This document shows, piece by piece, positions 42,783-52,180 of a stretch of DNA of 64,000 nt. The number at the start of each line of letters is the position of its first letter. The first letter of the stretch is position 1. The translations under genes were made by a program, and so were the position numbers. The stretch is from assembly GCF_021922925.1 (NCBI RefSeq), contig NZ_CP040786.1, positions 992,001 to 1,056,000 of the forward strand, given 5' to 3'. This stretch comes from Clavibacter phaseoli. GTDB lineage: Bacteria; Actinomycetota; Actinomycetes; Actinomycetales; Microbacteriaceae. Under the pieces are notes generated by a model. That model saw nothing but the letters and a program-made list of their open reading frames with translations, had not been told where the DNA came from and did no database searches.

Positions 42783-43622
42783 TCAGGACGGGAACTGCGT
42801 GAAGTCCGCCGTCGCCGGGTCGGCGCCGAGGCGCGTGCCGGTCTCCAGGGTGTCGATCTCGGCGAGCTCCTCGACCGAGAGCTCGACCTCGATGCTCTGG
42901 AAGTTCTGGACGATGCGCTCCGGCGTGACCGACTTCGGGATCACGATGCGGCCCTGCGCGAGGTGCCAGGCGAGCACGATCTGCGCGGGGGTGGCGTCCT
43001 TCTCCTTCGCGAGGCGCGTGACGATGTCCGACTCCAGGTCGGCGCCCTGGCCGAGGGGGCTGTACGCCTCGACCTCGATGCCGCGCTCGACCGAGAACGT
43101 GGAGAGGTCGTGCTGCTGGAACGTCGGGTGCACCTCGATCTGGTTGACCGCGGGCACGACCTCGCTCTCGGCGGCCAGCTTCTCCAGGTGCTCCGGGAGG
43201 AAGTTGGAGACGCCGATCGCGCGGATGAGGCCCTCGGCGTGCAGCGCCTCGAACGTCTTCCAGGTCTCAATGTAGAGGCCGTGCTTCGGGTAGGGCCAGT
43301 GGATGAGGTAGAGGTCCACCGCGTCGACGCCGAGCTTGCGGCGGCTGTCCTCGAAGGCGGTGCGGGCGCTGTCCGCGCCCTGGTCGCCGTTGCGGAGCTT
43401 GGTGGTGATGAAGAGCTCCTCGCGGGGGATGCCCGTCGCCTTGATGGCGGCGCCCACGCCCTCCTCGTTGTAGTAGCCGGCCGCGGTGTCGATGTGGCGG
43501 TAGCCGGCCTCGAAGGCGCGCTCGACGGCCTGCTGCGTCTCGGCGGGCGGGGTCTGGAAGACGCCGAAGCCCAGCTGCGGGATGGTGACGCCGTTGTTCA
43601 GGGTGATGAGGGGGGATGCCAT
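42783..43622 (-). CDS. Aldo/keto reductase (2,5-diketo-gluconate reductase type)
   Basis: 279 residues, NADPH-dependent TIM-barrel reductase. The catalytic tetrad is complete: D45, Y50 (AGYYNEEG), K75 (ITTKLRN) and H108 (LIHWPYP). The cofactor block IVIPKSVTPERIVQNF lies near the C-terminus. The physiological substrate is not known. ATG at 43622. A TAGGAC -10 candidate lies at 43692-43697 on the minus strand. Confidence 0.94.
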   Translation of the reverse strand: MASPLITLNNGVTIPQLGFGVFQTPPAETQQAVERAFEAGYRHIDTAAGYYNEEGVGAAIKATGIPREELFITTKLRNGDQGADSARTAFEDSRRKLGVDAVDLYLIHWPYPKHGLYIETWKTFEALHAEGLIRAIGVSNFLPEHLEKLAAESEVVPAVNQIEVHPTFQQHDLSTFSVERGIEVEAYSPLGQGADLESDIVTRLAKEKDATPAQIVLAWHLAQGRIVIPKSVTPERIVQNFQSIEVELSVEELAEIDTLETGTRLGADPATADFTQFPS

Positions 43623-43804
43623 GTGCTCTCGTCTTCTTCGTCTCGATGGTCACGTCGGATGCGGGAGGCGCCGTCGTGCGCGCCTCGCCGAGTCCTAACC
43701 GTACGCCCGGCCCGCGTCCGGACGTCCGGCGACCGCGCCCGCTCCGCGCTGGGCGAACAGGCCGGTCGCCGTGGGGCCGGATGAGGTGGCGCTCCGGAGA
43801 CGAC

Positions 43805-43841
43805 GGACGGGCGCCGCCCTCTCGCGAGGTGCGGCGCCCGT
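43805..43841 (-). terminator. Terminator hairpin after the ammonium transporter gene
   Basis: GACGGGCGCCGC pairs perfectly with GCGGCGCCCGTC, and the loop itself folds as CCTC-TCGC-GAGG, giving a nearly continuous 16-bp stem. It lies 22 nt after the amt stop. Confidence 0.75.
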
Positions 43842-43862
43842 CGTGGTCGACCGGGGATCGGG

Positions 43863-45149
43863 TCAGCGGCCGGAGGTCTCCAGCACGTAGCCCTCCTCGC
43901 CGTGGACGATCGTGTCGATGCCGGCGATCTCGTCCTCGTTCTTCACCCGGAAGCCCATGGTCTTCTGGATGATCATGCCGATGACGTACGAGAGCACGAA
44001 GGAGTAGATCAGCACCGCGAAGGCGGCGAGGGCCTGCTTGCCGAGCTGCTCGAGCGAGCCCGAGTAGATGAGGCCGACGTTCGTCGCGAAGATGCCGATG
44101 TAGAGCGTCCCGATGAGGCCGCCGATGAGGTGGATGCCCACCACGTCGAGCGAGTCGTCGAAGCCGAGCTTGAACTTCAGCTCGATCGCGACGGCGCAGA
44201 CGGCGCCGGCGATGAGGCCGAGGACGATCGCCCAGGTGGGCGACAGCGCGGCGCACGCCGGGGTGATGGCGACGAGGCCCGCGACCGCGCCGGACGCGGC
44301 GCCCACCGAGGTGGGCTTGCCGTCGCGGATCTTCTCGACCACGAGCCAGCCGAGGATGGCGGCGGCGGGGGCGGCGATGGTGTTGAGGAACGCGATGGCC
44401 GCGATGCCGTCGGCCGCGAGCTCGGAGCCGGCGTTGAAGCCGAACCAGCCGAACCACAGGAGGCCGGCGCCGAGGAGCACGAACGGCGGGTTGTGCGGCA
44501 CGTGCATGCCCTTGGCGAACCCGACGCGCTTGCCGAGGACCAGCGAGAGGGCGAGGGCCGCGGCACCGGCGTTGATGTGGACGGCCGTGCCGCCCGCGAA
44601 GTCGATGGCGCCGACGTTGTAGGCGATCCAGCCGCCGTCGACGGTGGATCCGTCGGCGACCGTGAAGTTGAAGACCCAGCTGGCGACCGGGAAGTAGACG
44701 ACCGTGGCCCAGACGCCCGCGAAGACCATCCACGCGCCGAACTTCGCGCGGTCGGCGATGGCGCCGGAGATGAGGGCGACCGTGATGATCGCGAACGTGG
44801 CCTGGAAGGCCGCGAACGCGAGCGTCGGGTAGGCGCTCGTCTGCTCGCCGAGGGCCGCGGTGTAGGCGTCGCCGAGGCCGAGCTGGCCGAGATCGATGCC
44901 GAGGACGCCGTCGATGCCGACGAAGCGCGGATTGCCCGCGGCGCCGTCGGGGCCGTTGCCGAACGTGACCGCGTAGCCGTAGAGCACCCAGAGCAGCCCG
45001 ATGAGGCCCATGGCCCCGAAGCTCATCATCATCATGCTGATGACGCTCTTGGCCTTGACGAGCCCGCCGTAGAAGAACGCCAGACCCGGCGTCATCAGGA
45101 GGACCAGCGCCGCGGCGATCAGGAGGAAGGCGGTGTTGCCTTGGTCCAT
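43863..45149 (-). CDS. amt: Ammonium transporter (Amt/MEP/Rh)
   Basis: 428 residues and 11 membrane helices; conducts ammonium/ammonia. Typical blocks are LAFFYGGLVKAKSVISMMMMSFGAMG, the pore-lining GGTAVHINAGAAAL with the first conserved His, and VVGIHLIGGLIGTLYIG with the second. The cytosolic tail ends YVLETSGR. No glnK or glnD follows, unlike many amt operons. The ATG has GAGAGGTGA upstream. A GlnR-type box about 150 nt upstream suggests nitrogen control. Confidence 0.96.
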   Translation of the reverse strand: MDQGNTAFLLIAAALVLLMTPGLAFFYGGLVKAKSVISMMMMSFGAMGLIGLLWVLYGYAVTFGNGPDGAAGNPRFVGIDGVLGIDLGQLGLGDAYTAALGEQTSAYPTLAFAAFQATFAIITVALISGAIADRAKFGAWMVFAGVWATVVYFPVASWVFNFTVADGSTVDGGWIAYNVGAIDFAGGTAVHINAGAAALALSLVLGKRVGFAKGMHVPHNPPFVLLGAGLLWFGWFGFNAGSELAADGIAAIAFLNTIAAPAAAILGWLVVEKIRDGKPTSVGAASGAVAGLVAITPACAALSPTWAIVLGLIAGAVCAVAIELKFKLGFDDSLDVVGIHLIGGLIGTLYIGIFATNVGLIYSGSLEQLGKQALAAFAVLIYSFVLSYVIGMIIQKTMGFRVKNEDEIAGIDTIVHGEEGYVLETSGR

Positions 45150-45295
45150 GGTGTTTCACCTCTCGTAGGTCGTGCAGGGGGTCGCACCGGACGGAGGGCG
45201 AGCGGCCGCCCGTGTGGTCGGGGGGTTCGGCGCGAGCCGGGTGCCGGGTACGGATCCAGTGTCGACGGGCGAGGTTTCGCCGGCTCGCCGGACGT

Positions 45296-45342
45296 GTTTC
45301 CGGCGCGTTACACGGACGGTGCCCGTGTGAACATCGTGTTTC
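45296..45342 (-). promoter_or_regulatory. GlnR-type nitrogen-control boxes before amt
   Basis: On the minus strand the sequence reads GAAAC-N6-TTCAC, 15 nt, then GTAAC-N6-GAAAC. The second pair matches the actinobacterial GlnR half-site pattern gTnAC-N6-GaAAC exactly; the first matches the b-a register with one mismatch. The site ends 147 nt before the amt ATG. amt genes are classical GlnR targets. Confidence 0.65.
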
Positions 45343-45401
45343 CCCGGGCAGCGGGCATGCCGGGGATGGCCCCCGATCCAGGCACGCCGGAGGGAGCTGG
45401 G

Positions 45402-46487
45402 CTAGAGGTCGCGCCCGGCCGCGGTGAGCGAGATGAGCCGCGAGATCGCGCGCAGGTACTTCTTGCGGTAGCCGCCGGCGAGCATCTCGGCCGAGAAGGC
45501 CTCGTCGAATGGCGTGCCCGACGCGAGCAGCGGGATCTGCGCGTCGTACACCCGGTCGACGAAGGCGACGAAGCGGAGCGCGTCGGTCTGGCCCTGCAGC
45601 TGCGTGACGTCGCGGAGCGCGATCGCATCGACGCCCTCGATGACCTTGACGTACTTGGAGGGGTGCAGCCGGGAGAGGTGCGCGACGAGCTCGGGGAACG
45701 CGTCGACGGTCACGGACCGGCCGGCGGCCTGCGCCGCGCCCGCCCGCGCGTCGAGGTCGTCGGCGTCCACCGTGACCGCGTGGCCCTCGAAGGCGCGGCG
45801 CCGGTAGTCGAGCCCGTCGATGCGGATGGTGTCGAAGCGGTCGCTCATGGCCTGGATCTCGCGCAGGAAGTCGGCCGCGGCGAAGCGTCCCTCCCCCAGG
45901 GCGTTCGGCGGGGTGTTGCTCGTCGCGGCGATGCGCGTGCCGTCGGCCACCAGGTCGGACAGCAGGCGGGTCATCATCATCGTGTCGCCCGGGTCGTCGA
46001 GCTCGAACTCGTCGATGGCCACGAGCGTCGCACCGCGCAGGATCCCGACGGCGCCCTGGTAGCCGAGCGCCCCCACCAGCGCCGTGTACTCGATGAAGGT
46101 GCCGAAGTACTTCGGTCCCGGCATGGCGTGCCAGAGCGACGCCAGGAGGTGGGTCTTGCCGACGCCGAACCCGCCGTCGAGGTAGACCCCGGGCTTCGGG
46201 GCGGGCGCCTTGCGCCGCGAGAACAGGCCGCCGCGGGATCCGGCGCGGTCGCCCGAGAACGCGCGGAGGACCTCGACGGCCTGCGCCTGCGTGTCGTACT
46301 CGGGGTCGGGCCGGTAGGTGTCGACACGCGCCTCGTCGAACTGCCGCGGGGGCACGAGGTGCGCGGCGATCTCCTGGCCGGTGATGCTCGGCGAGCGGCC
46401 GACGAGGGCGCCCGGTCCCGTGCCCTCCGCGTCGTGGCTCCGCGATCCGATGTCGGCGTTCGTCACAGGTGAGTCTCCGGCTGTCAT
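45402..46487 (-). CDS. zapE: Cell division protein ZapE (AFG1-like ATPase)
   Basis: 361 residues. AAA-type ATPase with Walker A GGFGVGKTHL, Walker B TLVAIDEFEL, a sensor IAATSNTPP, and the AFG1 tail YRKKYLRAISRLISL. In E. coli ZapE binds FtsZ and the Z-ring under stress; in Actinobacteria the role is inferred. ATG at 46487; a start a few codons later (GTG) is possible. It is divergent from the rhodanese gene, with 147 nt between them holding both promoters. Confidence 0.9.
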   Translation of the reverse strand: MTAGDSPVTNADIGSRSHDAEGTGPGALVGRSPSITGQEIAAHLVPPRQFDEARVDTYRPDPEYDTQAQAVEVLRAFSGDRAGSRGGLFSRRKAPAPKPGVYLDGGFGVGKTHLLASLWHAMPGPKYFGTFIEYTALVGALGYQGAVGILRGATLVAIDEFELDDPGDTMMMTRLLSDLVADGTRIAATSNTPPNALGEGRFAAADFLREIQAMSDRFDTIRIDGLDYRRRAFEGHAVTVDADDLDARAGAAQAAGRSVTVDAFPELVAHLSRLHPSKYVKVIEGVDAIALRDVTQLQGQTDALRFVAFVDRVYDAQIPLLASGTPFDEAFSAEMLAGGYRKKYLRAISRLISLTAAGRDL

Positions 46488-46634
46488 GTGGCGGTGTCGG
46501 GAAGTCCCGCGCAGGGCGAACCGTTACCGTGGATGGTGGTCGACGCGCGGCGCTAGATGCCCGCGCAACACCCACCAGACTAATCCGCGTCCCACCAGCG
46601 CGGCCCCCGCGGCCGCGAGAGCAAGGAGAGCCCC

Positions 46635-47546
46635 ATGGCCGTCGAGCCGGACACCACCCCCAGGTTCGCCGAGTACGCCCACCCGGAGCGCCTCGTCAGC
46701 GGCGACTGGCTCCAGGAGCGCCTCGCGGACGGCGCCCTGACGCCCGGCCTCGTGGTCGTCGAGTCCGACGAGGACGTGCTCCTCTACGAGACCGGCCACA
46801 TCCCCGGCGCGGTCAAGCTCGACTGGCACACCGACCTCAACGACCCCGTGCAGCGCGACTACGTCGACGGCGCGCGGTTCGCCCAGCTCATGTCGGAGCG
46901 CGGCATCGCGCGCGACAGCACGGTCGTCATCTACGGCGACAAGAGCAACTGGTGGGCCGCGTACGCCCTCTGGGTCTTCACCCTGTTCGGCCACGAGGAC
47001 GTGCGCCTGCTCGACGGCGGCCGCGACAAGTGGATCGCCGAGGGCCGCCCGACCACGACCGACCGCCCCGAGGTCGCCCCGGTCGAGTACCCCGTCGTCG
47101 AGCGCCGCGACGAGGAGATCCGCGCGTTCAAGGACGACGTGCTCGCGCACCTCGGCAACCCGCTCATCGACGTCCGCAGCCCCGAGGAGTACACCGGCCA
47201 GCGCACCACCGCGCCCGCCTACCCCGAGGAGGGCGCGCTCCGCGCCGGCCACATCCCCACCTCGCAGAACGTCCCGTGGGCCAAGGCCGCGGCCGACGAC
47301 GGCTCCTTCCGGACGCGCGCCGAGCTCGACGCGGTCTACCGCGAGGGCGCGGGCCTCGGCGACGGCGACGACGTCGTGGTCCTCTGCCGCATCGGGGAGC
47401 GCTCGAGCCACACGTGGTTCGTGCTCACGCACCTGCTGGGCTTCGAGGGCGTGCGCAACTACGACGGCTCCTGGACCGAGTGGGGATCCGCCGTGCGCGT
47501 CCCCATCGTCCAGGGCGCCGAGCCCGGGGAGCTGCCCGCCCGATGA
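46635..47546 (+). CDS. Thiosulfate sulfurtransferase (two-domain rhodanese)
   Basis: 303 residues. An inactive N-terminal rhodanese domain (about 15-150, [13 protein letters not shown]) and an active C-terminal one (about 165-295) with Cys251 in [13 protein letters not shown]. It moves sulfane sulfur from thiosulfate to an acceptor. It overlaps sufE by 4 nt (ATGA), which suggests that it supplies or shares sulfur with the SufE step. ATG has AAGGAGAG upstream. Confidence 0.95.
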   Translation: MAVEPDTTPRFAEYAHPERLVSGDWLQERLADGALTPGLVVVESDEDVLLYETGHIPGAVKLDWHTDLNDPVQRDYVDGARFAQLMSERGIARDSTVVIYGDKSNWWAAYALWVFTLFGHEDVRLLDGGRDKWIAEGRPTTTDRPEVAPVEYPVVERRDEEIRAFKDDVLAHLGNPLIDVRSPEEYTGQRTTAPAYPEEGALRAGHIPTSQNVPWAKAAADDGSFRTRAELDAVYREGAGLGDGDDVVVLCRIGERSSHTWFVLTHLLGFEGVRNYDGSWTEWGSAVRVPIVQGAEPGELPAR

Positions 47547-47983
47547 CCGGATCCCCCGAGCTGCCCGCGGCGCTCGCCGAGATCCGCGACGACTTCCTCG
47601 CGCTCGAGCAGCGCGACCGGCTCCTGCTCCTCCTCGACTTCAGCAACGAGCTCCCCGAGCTGCCCGCGCGGTACGCCGACCACCCGGACCTGCTCGAGCG
47701 CGTCGAGGAGTGCCAGTCGCCGGTGTTCATGTTCGTGGAGGTCGTCGACGGCGACGTGCACGTGCACGCCCAGGCGCCCGCCGAGGCGCCGACGAGCCGC
47801 GGGTTCGCGTCGATCCTCGCGCAGGGCCTCGACGGGCTCCCGGCCGACGTGGTGCTCGCGGTGCCCGACGACTACCCGTCCACCATCGGGCTCGACGCCG
47901 CCGTGTCGCCGCTGCGCATGCGCGGCATGACGGCGATGCTCGGGCGCGTCAAGCGCCAGGTGCGCGAGCGGCTCGCCGGGTGA
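47543..47983 (+). CDS. sufE: SufE-family cysteine desulfuration protein
   Basis: 146 residues. Accepts persulfide sulfur from SufS and passes it to the SufBCD scaffold. The acceptor Cys57 lies in [11 protein letters not shown]. The C-terminal [15 protein letters not shown] is typical. The start overlaps the rhodanese stop and its own stop overlaps the reductase start (GTGA), so three genes form a tight operon. Confidence 0.92.
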   Translation: MTGSPELPAALAEIRDDFLALEQRDRLLLLLDFSNELPELPARYADHPDLLERVEECQSPVFMFVEVVDGDVHVHAQAPAEAPTSRGFASILAQGLDGLPADVVLAVPDDYPSTIGLDAAVSPLRMRGMTAMLGRVKRQVRERLAG

Positions 47984-48726
47984 GGATCGCGCGGGTCCTG
48001 CCCGTCCCCCGGCCGGGCGACCCGGTGCACGCGCGCGGGTTGGACGACGACGGCACGAGGGAGTGGCTCGAGGGCCTCTACCGTCCGGGATCCCGCGACC
48101 ACGTCCGCCTCAACTTCGTGGCGTCGGTCGACGGCAGCGTCATCGGCGCCGACGGCACGTCCGACAGCCTCTCGAGCGCGGTCGACCGGCGGATCCTCGG
48201 CGTTATCCGCGAGCTCGCCGACGTCGTGCTCGTGGGCGCGGGCACGGTGCGCGCCGAGCGCTACGTGCTCCCCCGCCGCACCCCCCTGGCCGTCGCGACC
48301 TCCTCGGGCGACCTGGAGGGGCACCGCTTCGACCCGGACGCCGGACCCGGACGCCTGCTCGTGCTGTGCCCGCCCGAATCGCGCGACCGGGCCGTGGCGA
48401 CGCTGGGCGGCGTGCCCGCCGAGATCGTGCCCGTGCCGCTGGGCGCCGCGGCCGACGGGCGGATGGGCGGCGACCACGTCGTCGACGCGCTCCGCGGCCG
48501 CGGGCTGACGCACGTCGTGTGCGAGGGCGGGCCCGCGCTCGCCGCGTCCCTCCTCGCGTCGGGCCGCGTGGACGAGCTCTGCCTCACGACCTCGCCCGAG
48601 CTCGTGACGCCGCTGACGCCGCTCGTGCCGGCGGGCTCGGGCATCCACGCGTCGATGCGGCTCGACCAGCTGCTCGTCGACGACGACCACCGCACCTACG
48701 CCCGCTGGACGCTGCCGCGGGGCTGA
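47980..48726 (+). CDS. Pyrimidine reductase family protein (RibD C-terminal domain)
   Basis: 248 residues. DHFR-like fold of the RibD C-terminal domain: LNFVASVDGSVIGADGTS, LADVVLVGAGTVRAERY, and HVVCEGGPALAASLLASGRVDEL. The N-terminal deaminase of bifunctional RibD is absent. It could reduce the riboflavin pyrimidine intermediate or another substrate. The GTG overlaps the sufE stop. Confidence 0.88.
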   Translation: MRIARVLPVPRPGDPVHARGLDDDGTREWLEGLYRPGSRDHVRLNFVASVDGSVIGADGTSDSLSSAVDRRILGVIRELADVVLVGAGTVRAERYVLPRRTPLAVATSSGDLEGHRFDPDAGPGRLLVLCPPESRDRAVATLGGVPAEIVPVPLGAAADGRMGGDHVVDALRGRGLTHVVCEGGPALAASLLASGRVDELCLTTSPELVTPLTPLVPAGSGIHASMRLDQLLVDDDHRTYARWTLPRG

Positions 48727-48807
48727 TCCCCTGGTCGCGCCGTGATCGGCATCCGCGCCGCGCGTCCCCGCCGCGGCGTGGCTCCCGGGCCGGGGCGCGC
48801 CGGAACG

Positions 48808-48813
48808 TAGTCT
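48808..48813 (+). promoter_or_regulatory. -10 box TAGTCT, leaderless-type promoter
   Basis: Ends 6 nt before the DUF3000 GTG; gap GCCCCC. Confidence 0.55.
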
Positions 48814-48819
48814 GCCCCC

Positions 48820-49416
48820 GTGGTAGACACCCGTGACAGTGCCGAGGATCCGCCCGAGTTCCGCGCGGCGCTGGACGCGCTGCGTCGCGCGACCACGCGG
48901 TCCGAGCTCGTGCTCACGGAGATCCCCTCCCCCTCGAGCAACCTGGCGCCCTACGCCGTGGCGCTCGCCGCCGACGTCTCGCCGTCCGGCCACGCCTCCG
49001 ACTCGGAGCTCGGCACCGGCCGCTTCATCCTGTTGCACGACCCCGAGGAGCCGGACGCGTGGGGCGGGGCCTTCCGCGTGGTCTGCTTCGCGCAGGCGCC
49101 GCTCGAGACCGACATGGGGACGGATCCGTTCCTCGCCGACGTCGCGTGGTCCTGGCTGGTCGACGGCCTCGCCTCCCGCGGAGCCCGGTACTCGTCGCCG
49201 TCGGGCACCGCTACCCGGATCATCTCCACCGGCTACGGCGAGCTCGCCCGTCAGGGCAGCGGCGCCAAGATCGAGCTGCGCGCCTCGTGGACCCCGGCGG
49301 ACGCCGACGTGACCGCCCATGTGGAAGGCTGGGGGGAACTACTGTGCATGCTCGCCGGACTGCCTCCCGCGGGCGAAGGAGTGACACTGCTATCAGCGCG
49401 ACGCACCCGGACGTGA
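48820..49416 (+). CDS. DUF3000 family protein
   Basis: 198 residues, conserved in Actinobacteria beside the RNase D-like gene and dxs, as in M. tuberculosis Rv2680-Rv2682c. Recognisable blocks are LTEIPSPSSNLAPYAVALAA, GTGRFILLHDPEEPD and GWGELLCMLAGLPP. No catalytic motif is visible and the function is unknown. The next gene starts in a GTGA overlap. Confidence 0.9.
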   Translation: MVDTRDSAEDPPEFRAALDALRRATTRSELVLTEIPSPSSNLAPYAVALAADVSPSGHASDSELGTGRFILLHDPEEPDAWGGAFRVVCFAQAPLETDMGTDPFLADVAWSWLVDGLASRGARYSSPSGTATRIISTGYGELARQGSGAKIELRASWTPADADVTAHVEGWGELLCMLAGLPPAGEGVTLLSARRTRT

Positions 49417-50900
49417 ACGCCCCGTCCGACATCCCCGACCCCGACGCGACCGGCGGTCCCGACGCGACCGGCGGCGACGCCGCAGCCGACGAGCGGCCCG
49501 CGACGGGCCTCCGCCGACCGGCGATGGGCACGTCCCTGTTCTCCGACGTCCCCGGATCCACCGCCACCGACGCCGTCGTCGCGCGGATCCGCACCCGCAC
49601 CCGGCGGGCCGAGTCGGATCCCGTCCCCGAGCCGGCGCCCGCCGCCATCGCGCCCACGGAGCCCGACGCACCCGCGCGGAAGCCCCTCCGCGAGGCCGCC
49701 GCCACCGGTGACCTCACCGTCATCGACACGCGCGAGGAGTACCTCCGCGCCGTCGAGGCCATCGCGGCCGGCACCGGTCCCATCGCGGTCGACGCCGAGC
49801 GCGCCTCGGGCTTCCGCTACAGCCAGCGCGCGTACCTGATCCAGGTCTTCCGCCGCGGCGCCGGCACCTTCCTCTTCGACCCGCCCGCCGTCGGCGACTT
49901 CTCGGAGCTCGACGAGGTGATCCGCGACGTCGAGTGGGTCCTCCACGCCGCCAGCCAGGACCTCGCGTGCCTTCGCGAGGTCGGCCTCGACCCGCAGCGC
50001 ATCTTCGACACGGAGCTCGCCTCGCGGCTGCTCGGCCTGCCGCGCGTCGGCCTCGGCACTGTGGTGGAGGAGCTGCTCGGGATCCACCTCGCCAAGGAGC
50101 ACTCCGCCGCCGACTGGTCGACCCGCCCGCTCCCCCGCGCCTGGCTCGTCTACGCCGCGCTGGACGTGGAGCTGCTCGTCGACGTGCGCGACGAGATCGC
50201 GCGCCGCCTCGAGGAGCAGGGCAAGGCCGACATCGCCGCGCAGGAGTTCGCCGCGACCATCGCCAAGGAGGCGAAGCCCGCCCGGGTCGAGCCGTGGCGT
50301 CGCCTGAGCGGTCTGCACGGGGTCCGCGGCGGTCGCAACCTCGCGGTCGCGAAGGAGCTGTGGGAGGCCCGCGACGCGTACGCGCGCGAGGTCGACACGA
50401 GCCCCGGCCGCCTCGTCCCCGACGGGTCGCTCGTCGCGGTCGCGCGGGTCCTGCCGCAGACCAAGCGCGACCTCGCCGCCGTGCGCGAGTTCTCGGGCCG
50501 CGCGAGCCGCAGCGAGATCGACCGCTGGTGGGCCGCCGTCGAGCGCGGCCTCGCCGCCACCGAGTTCCCGCAGCTGCGGGGCACGGGCGAGACCATGCCG
50601 CCGCCGAAGGCCTGGGCCGACAAGGATCCCGCCGCCGACCGCCGCCTCAAGCGCGCCCGCGTCGCCGTGCAGGAGGTCGCGACCGCGATGGGCGTGCCGC
50701 AGGAGAACCTGCTGACGCCCGAGGTGCTGCGTCGCGTCGCCTGGACGCCGCCCGCCGACCTCGCGCCCGACGACGTCGCGGACGCCCTCGCGTCGTGGGG
50801 GGCGCGCCCCTGGCAGATCGAGGCGACGGCCGCTCAGGTGGCCGCGGCCTTTGTCGATGCTGGCCAAGCCGACGACGCGACCGACGACGGGGCCTCGTAG
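49413..50900 (+). CDS. RNase D-like 3'-5' exoribonuclease with HRDC domain
   Basis: 495 residues. After a low-complexity N-terminal 90 residues (Asp/Ala/Pro-rich) comes a DEDDy exonuclease domain: D127 and E129 (IAVDAERASG), the HAASQDLACL Asp, and YAALDVELL with the Tyr-Asp pair. An HRDC domain follows (about 300-375, WRRLSGLHGVRGGRNLAVAKELWEARD), then a second HRDC-like helical region. Probable role in stable-RNA 3' processing. GTG start overlaps the DUF3000 stop; an internal ATG (MGTSLF, near residue 35) is an alternative. Confidence 0.9.
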   Translation: MNAPSDIPDPDATGGPDATGGDAAADERPATGLRRPAMGTSLFSDVPGSTATDAVVARIRTRTRRAESDPVPEPAPAAIAPTEPDAPARKPLREAAATGDLTVIDTREEYLRAVEAIAAGTGPIAVDAERASGFRYSQRAYLIQVFRRGAGTFLFDPPAVGDFSELDEVIRDVEWVLHAASQDLACLREVGLDPQRIFDTELASRLLGLPRVGLGTVVEELLGIHLAKEHSAADWSTRPLPRAWLVYAALDVELLVDVRDEIARRLEEQGKADIAAQEFAATIAKEAKPARVEPWRRLSGLHGVRGGRNLAVAKELWEARDAYAREVDTSPGRLVPDGSLVAVARVLPQTKRDLAAVREFSGRASRSEIDRWWAAVERGLAATEFPQLRGTGETMPPPKAWADKDPAADRRLKRARVAVQEVATAMGVPQENLLTPEVLRRVAWTPPADLAPDDVADALASWGARPWQIEATAAQVAAAFVDAGQADDATDDGAS

Positions 50901-50938
50901 GAACAGTCAACGGATTCGGCGCCCCTCCGGCCTCTCCC

Positions 50939-50944
50939 TAGGGT
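50939..50944 (+). promoter_or_regulatory. -10 box candidate TAGGGT for the fadA-fadB operon
   Basis: Lies 27 nt before the thiolase GTG, leaving a leader with a GAGGAGG Shine-Dalgarno at 50958-50964. Confidence 0.45.
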
Positions 50945-50971
50945 GGGGGAAATCGATGCGAGGAGGCGTCA

Positions 50972-52180
50972 GTGGTCGAGAGAGCCGAAGTCCATTTCGT
51001 GGACGGGGTCCGCACCCCGTTCGGACGAGCGGGTGAGAAGGGCATGTACTGGCGGACCCGCGCCGACGACCTGGTGGTCAAGGCCATGATCGGGTTGCTC
51101 GAGCGGAACCCGCAGGTGCCGAAGGACCGGATCGACGAGGTCGCCATCGCGGCCACGACGCAGACGGGCGACCAGGGCCTCACCCTCGGCCGCACCGCCG
51201 CGCTGCTGGCCGGGCTCCCTCGGTCCGTCCCCGGCTTCGCCATCGACCGGATGTGCGCGGGCGCCATGACGAGCGTCACCGCCACCGCGGGCGGCATCGC
51301 GTTCGGCGCCTACGACCTCGCGATCGCGGGCGGCGTCGAGCACATGGGCCGCCACCCGATGGGCTTCGACGCGGACCCGAACCCCCGCTTCCTCGCCGAG
51401 CGCCTCGTGAGCCAGGACGCCCTCAACATGGGGAACACGGCAGAGCGGATCCACGACCGCTTCCCGTCGCTCACCCGCGAGCGCGCCGACCGCTACGCCC
51501 TCGCGAGCCAGCGCAAGACCGCGCTCGCCTACGCGAACGGCGACATCCAGCCGGACCTCGTTCCCGTCGCGACCCGGTCCGACCAGGGCTGGGGGCTCGC
51601 CACGCGCGACGAGGCCATGCGCCCCGAGACCACCCTCGAGGGGCTCGCCGGCCTCCGCACCCCGTTCCGCCCGCACGGCCGCGTCACGGCCGGCAACTCG
51701 TCGGGCCTCAACGACGGCGCGACCGCCGCCCTCCTCGCGAGCGGCGACGCCGTGAAGGAGCTCGGCCTCTCCCCGAAGATGACCCTGGTGTCCTTCGCGT
51801 TCGCGGGCGTCGAGCCCGAGATCATGGGCATCGGACCCGTGCCGAGCACCGAGAAGGCGCTCCGGAAGGCCGGGCTCACGATCGACGACATCGGGCTCTT
51901 CGAGCTCAACGAGGCGTTCGCCATCCAGGTGCTCAGCCTCCTCGACCACTTCGGCATCGACGACGACGACCCGCGCGTCAACGAGTACGGCGGCGCGATC
52001 GCCGTCGGCCACCCGCTCGCGTCGAGCGGCGTCCGGCTCATGAACCAGCTCGCGCGCCAGTTCGAGCAGCACCCGGAGGTCCGCTACGGCCTCACGGCGA
52101 TGTGCGTCGGCCTCGGCCAGGGCGGCAGCGTCATCTGGGAGAACCCGCACTTCACCGGCAAGAGGAAGAGGAACAAGTGA
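50972..52180 (+). CDS. fadA: Thiolase (acetyl-CoA C-acyltransferase, FadA-like)
   Basis: 402 residues, last step of fatty-acid beta-oxidation. The nucleophilic Cys is in IDRMCAGAMTS, the catalytic His in AVGHPLASSG, and the second Cys in AMCVGLGQGGS. FELNEAFAIQVLSL is the thiolase signature. GTG start with GAGGAGG. Its stop overlaps the fadB start as GTGA, as expected for the two-subunit trifunctional complex. Confidence 0.93.
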   Translation: MVERAEVHFVDGVRTPFGRAGEKGMYWRTRADDLVVKAMIGLLERNPQVPKDRIDEVAIAATTQTGDQGLTLGRTAALLAGLPRSVPGFAIDRMCAGAMTSVTATAGGIAFGAYDLAIAGGVEHMGRHPMGFDADPNPRFLAERLVSQDALNMGNTAERIHDRFPSLTRERADRYALASQRKTALAYANGDIQPDLVPVATRSDQGWGLATRDEAMRPETTLEGLAGLRTPFRPHGRVTAGNSSGLNDGATAALLASGDAVKELGLSPKMTLVSFAFAGVEPEIMGIGPVPSTEKALRKAGLTIDDIGLFELNEAFAIQVLSLLDHFGIDDDDPRVNEYGGAIAVGHPLASSGVRLMNQLARQFEQHPEVRYGLTAMCVGLGQGGSVIWENPHFTGKRKRNK

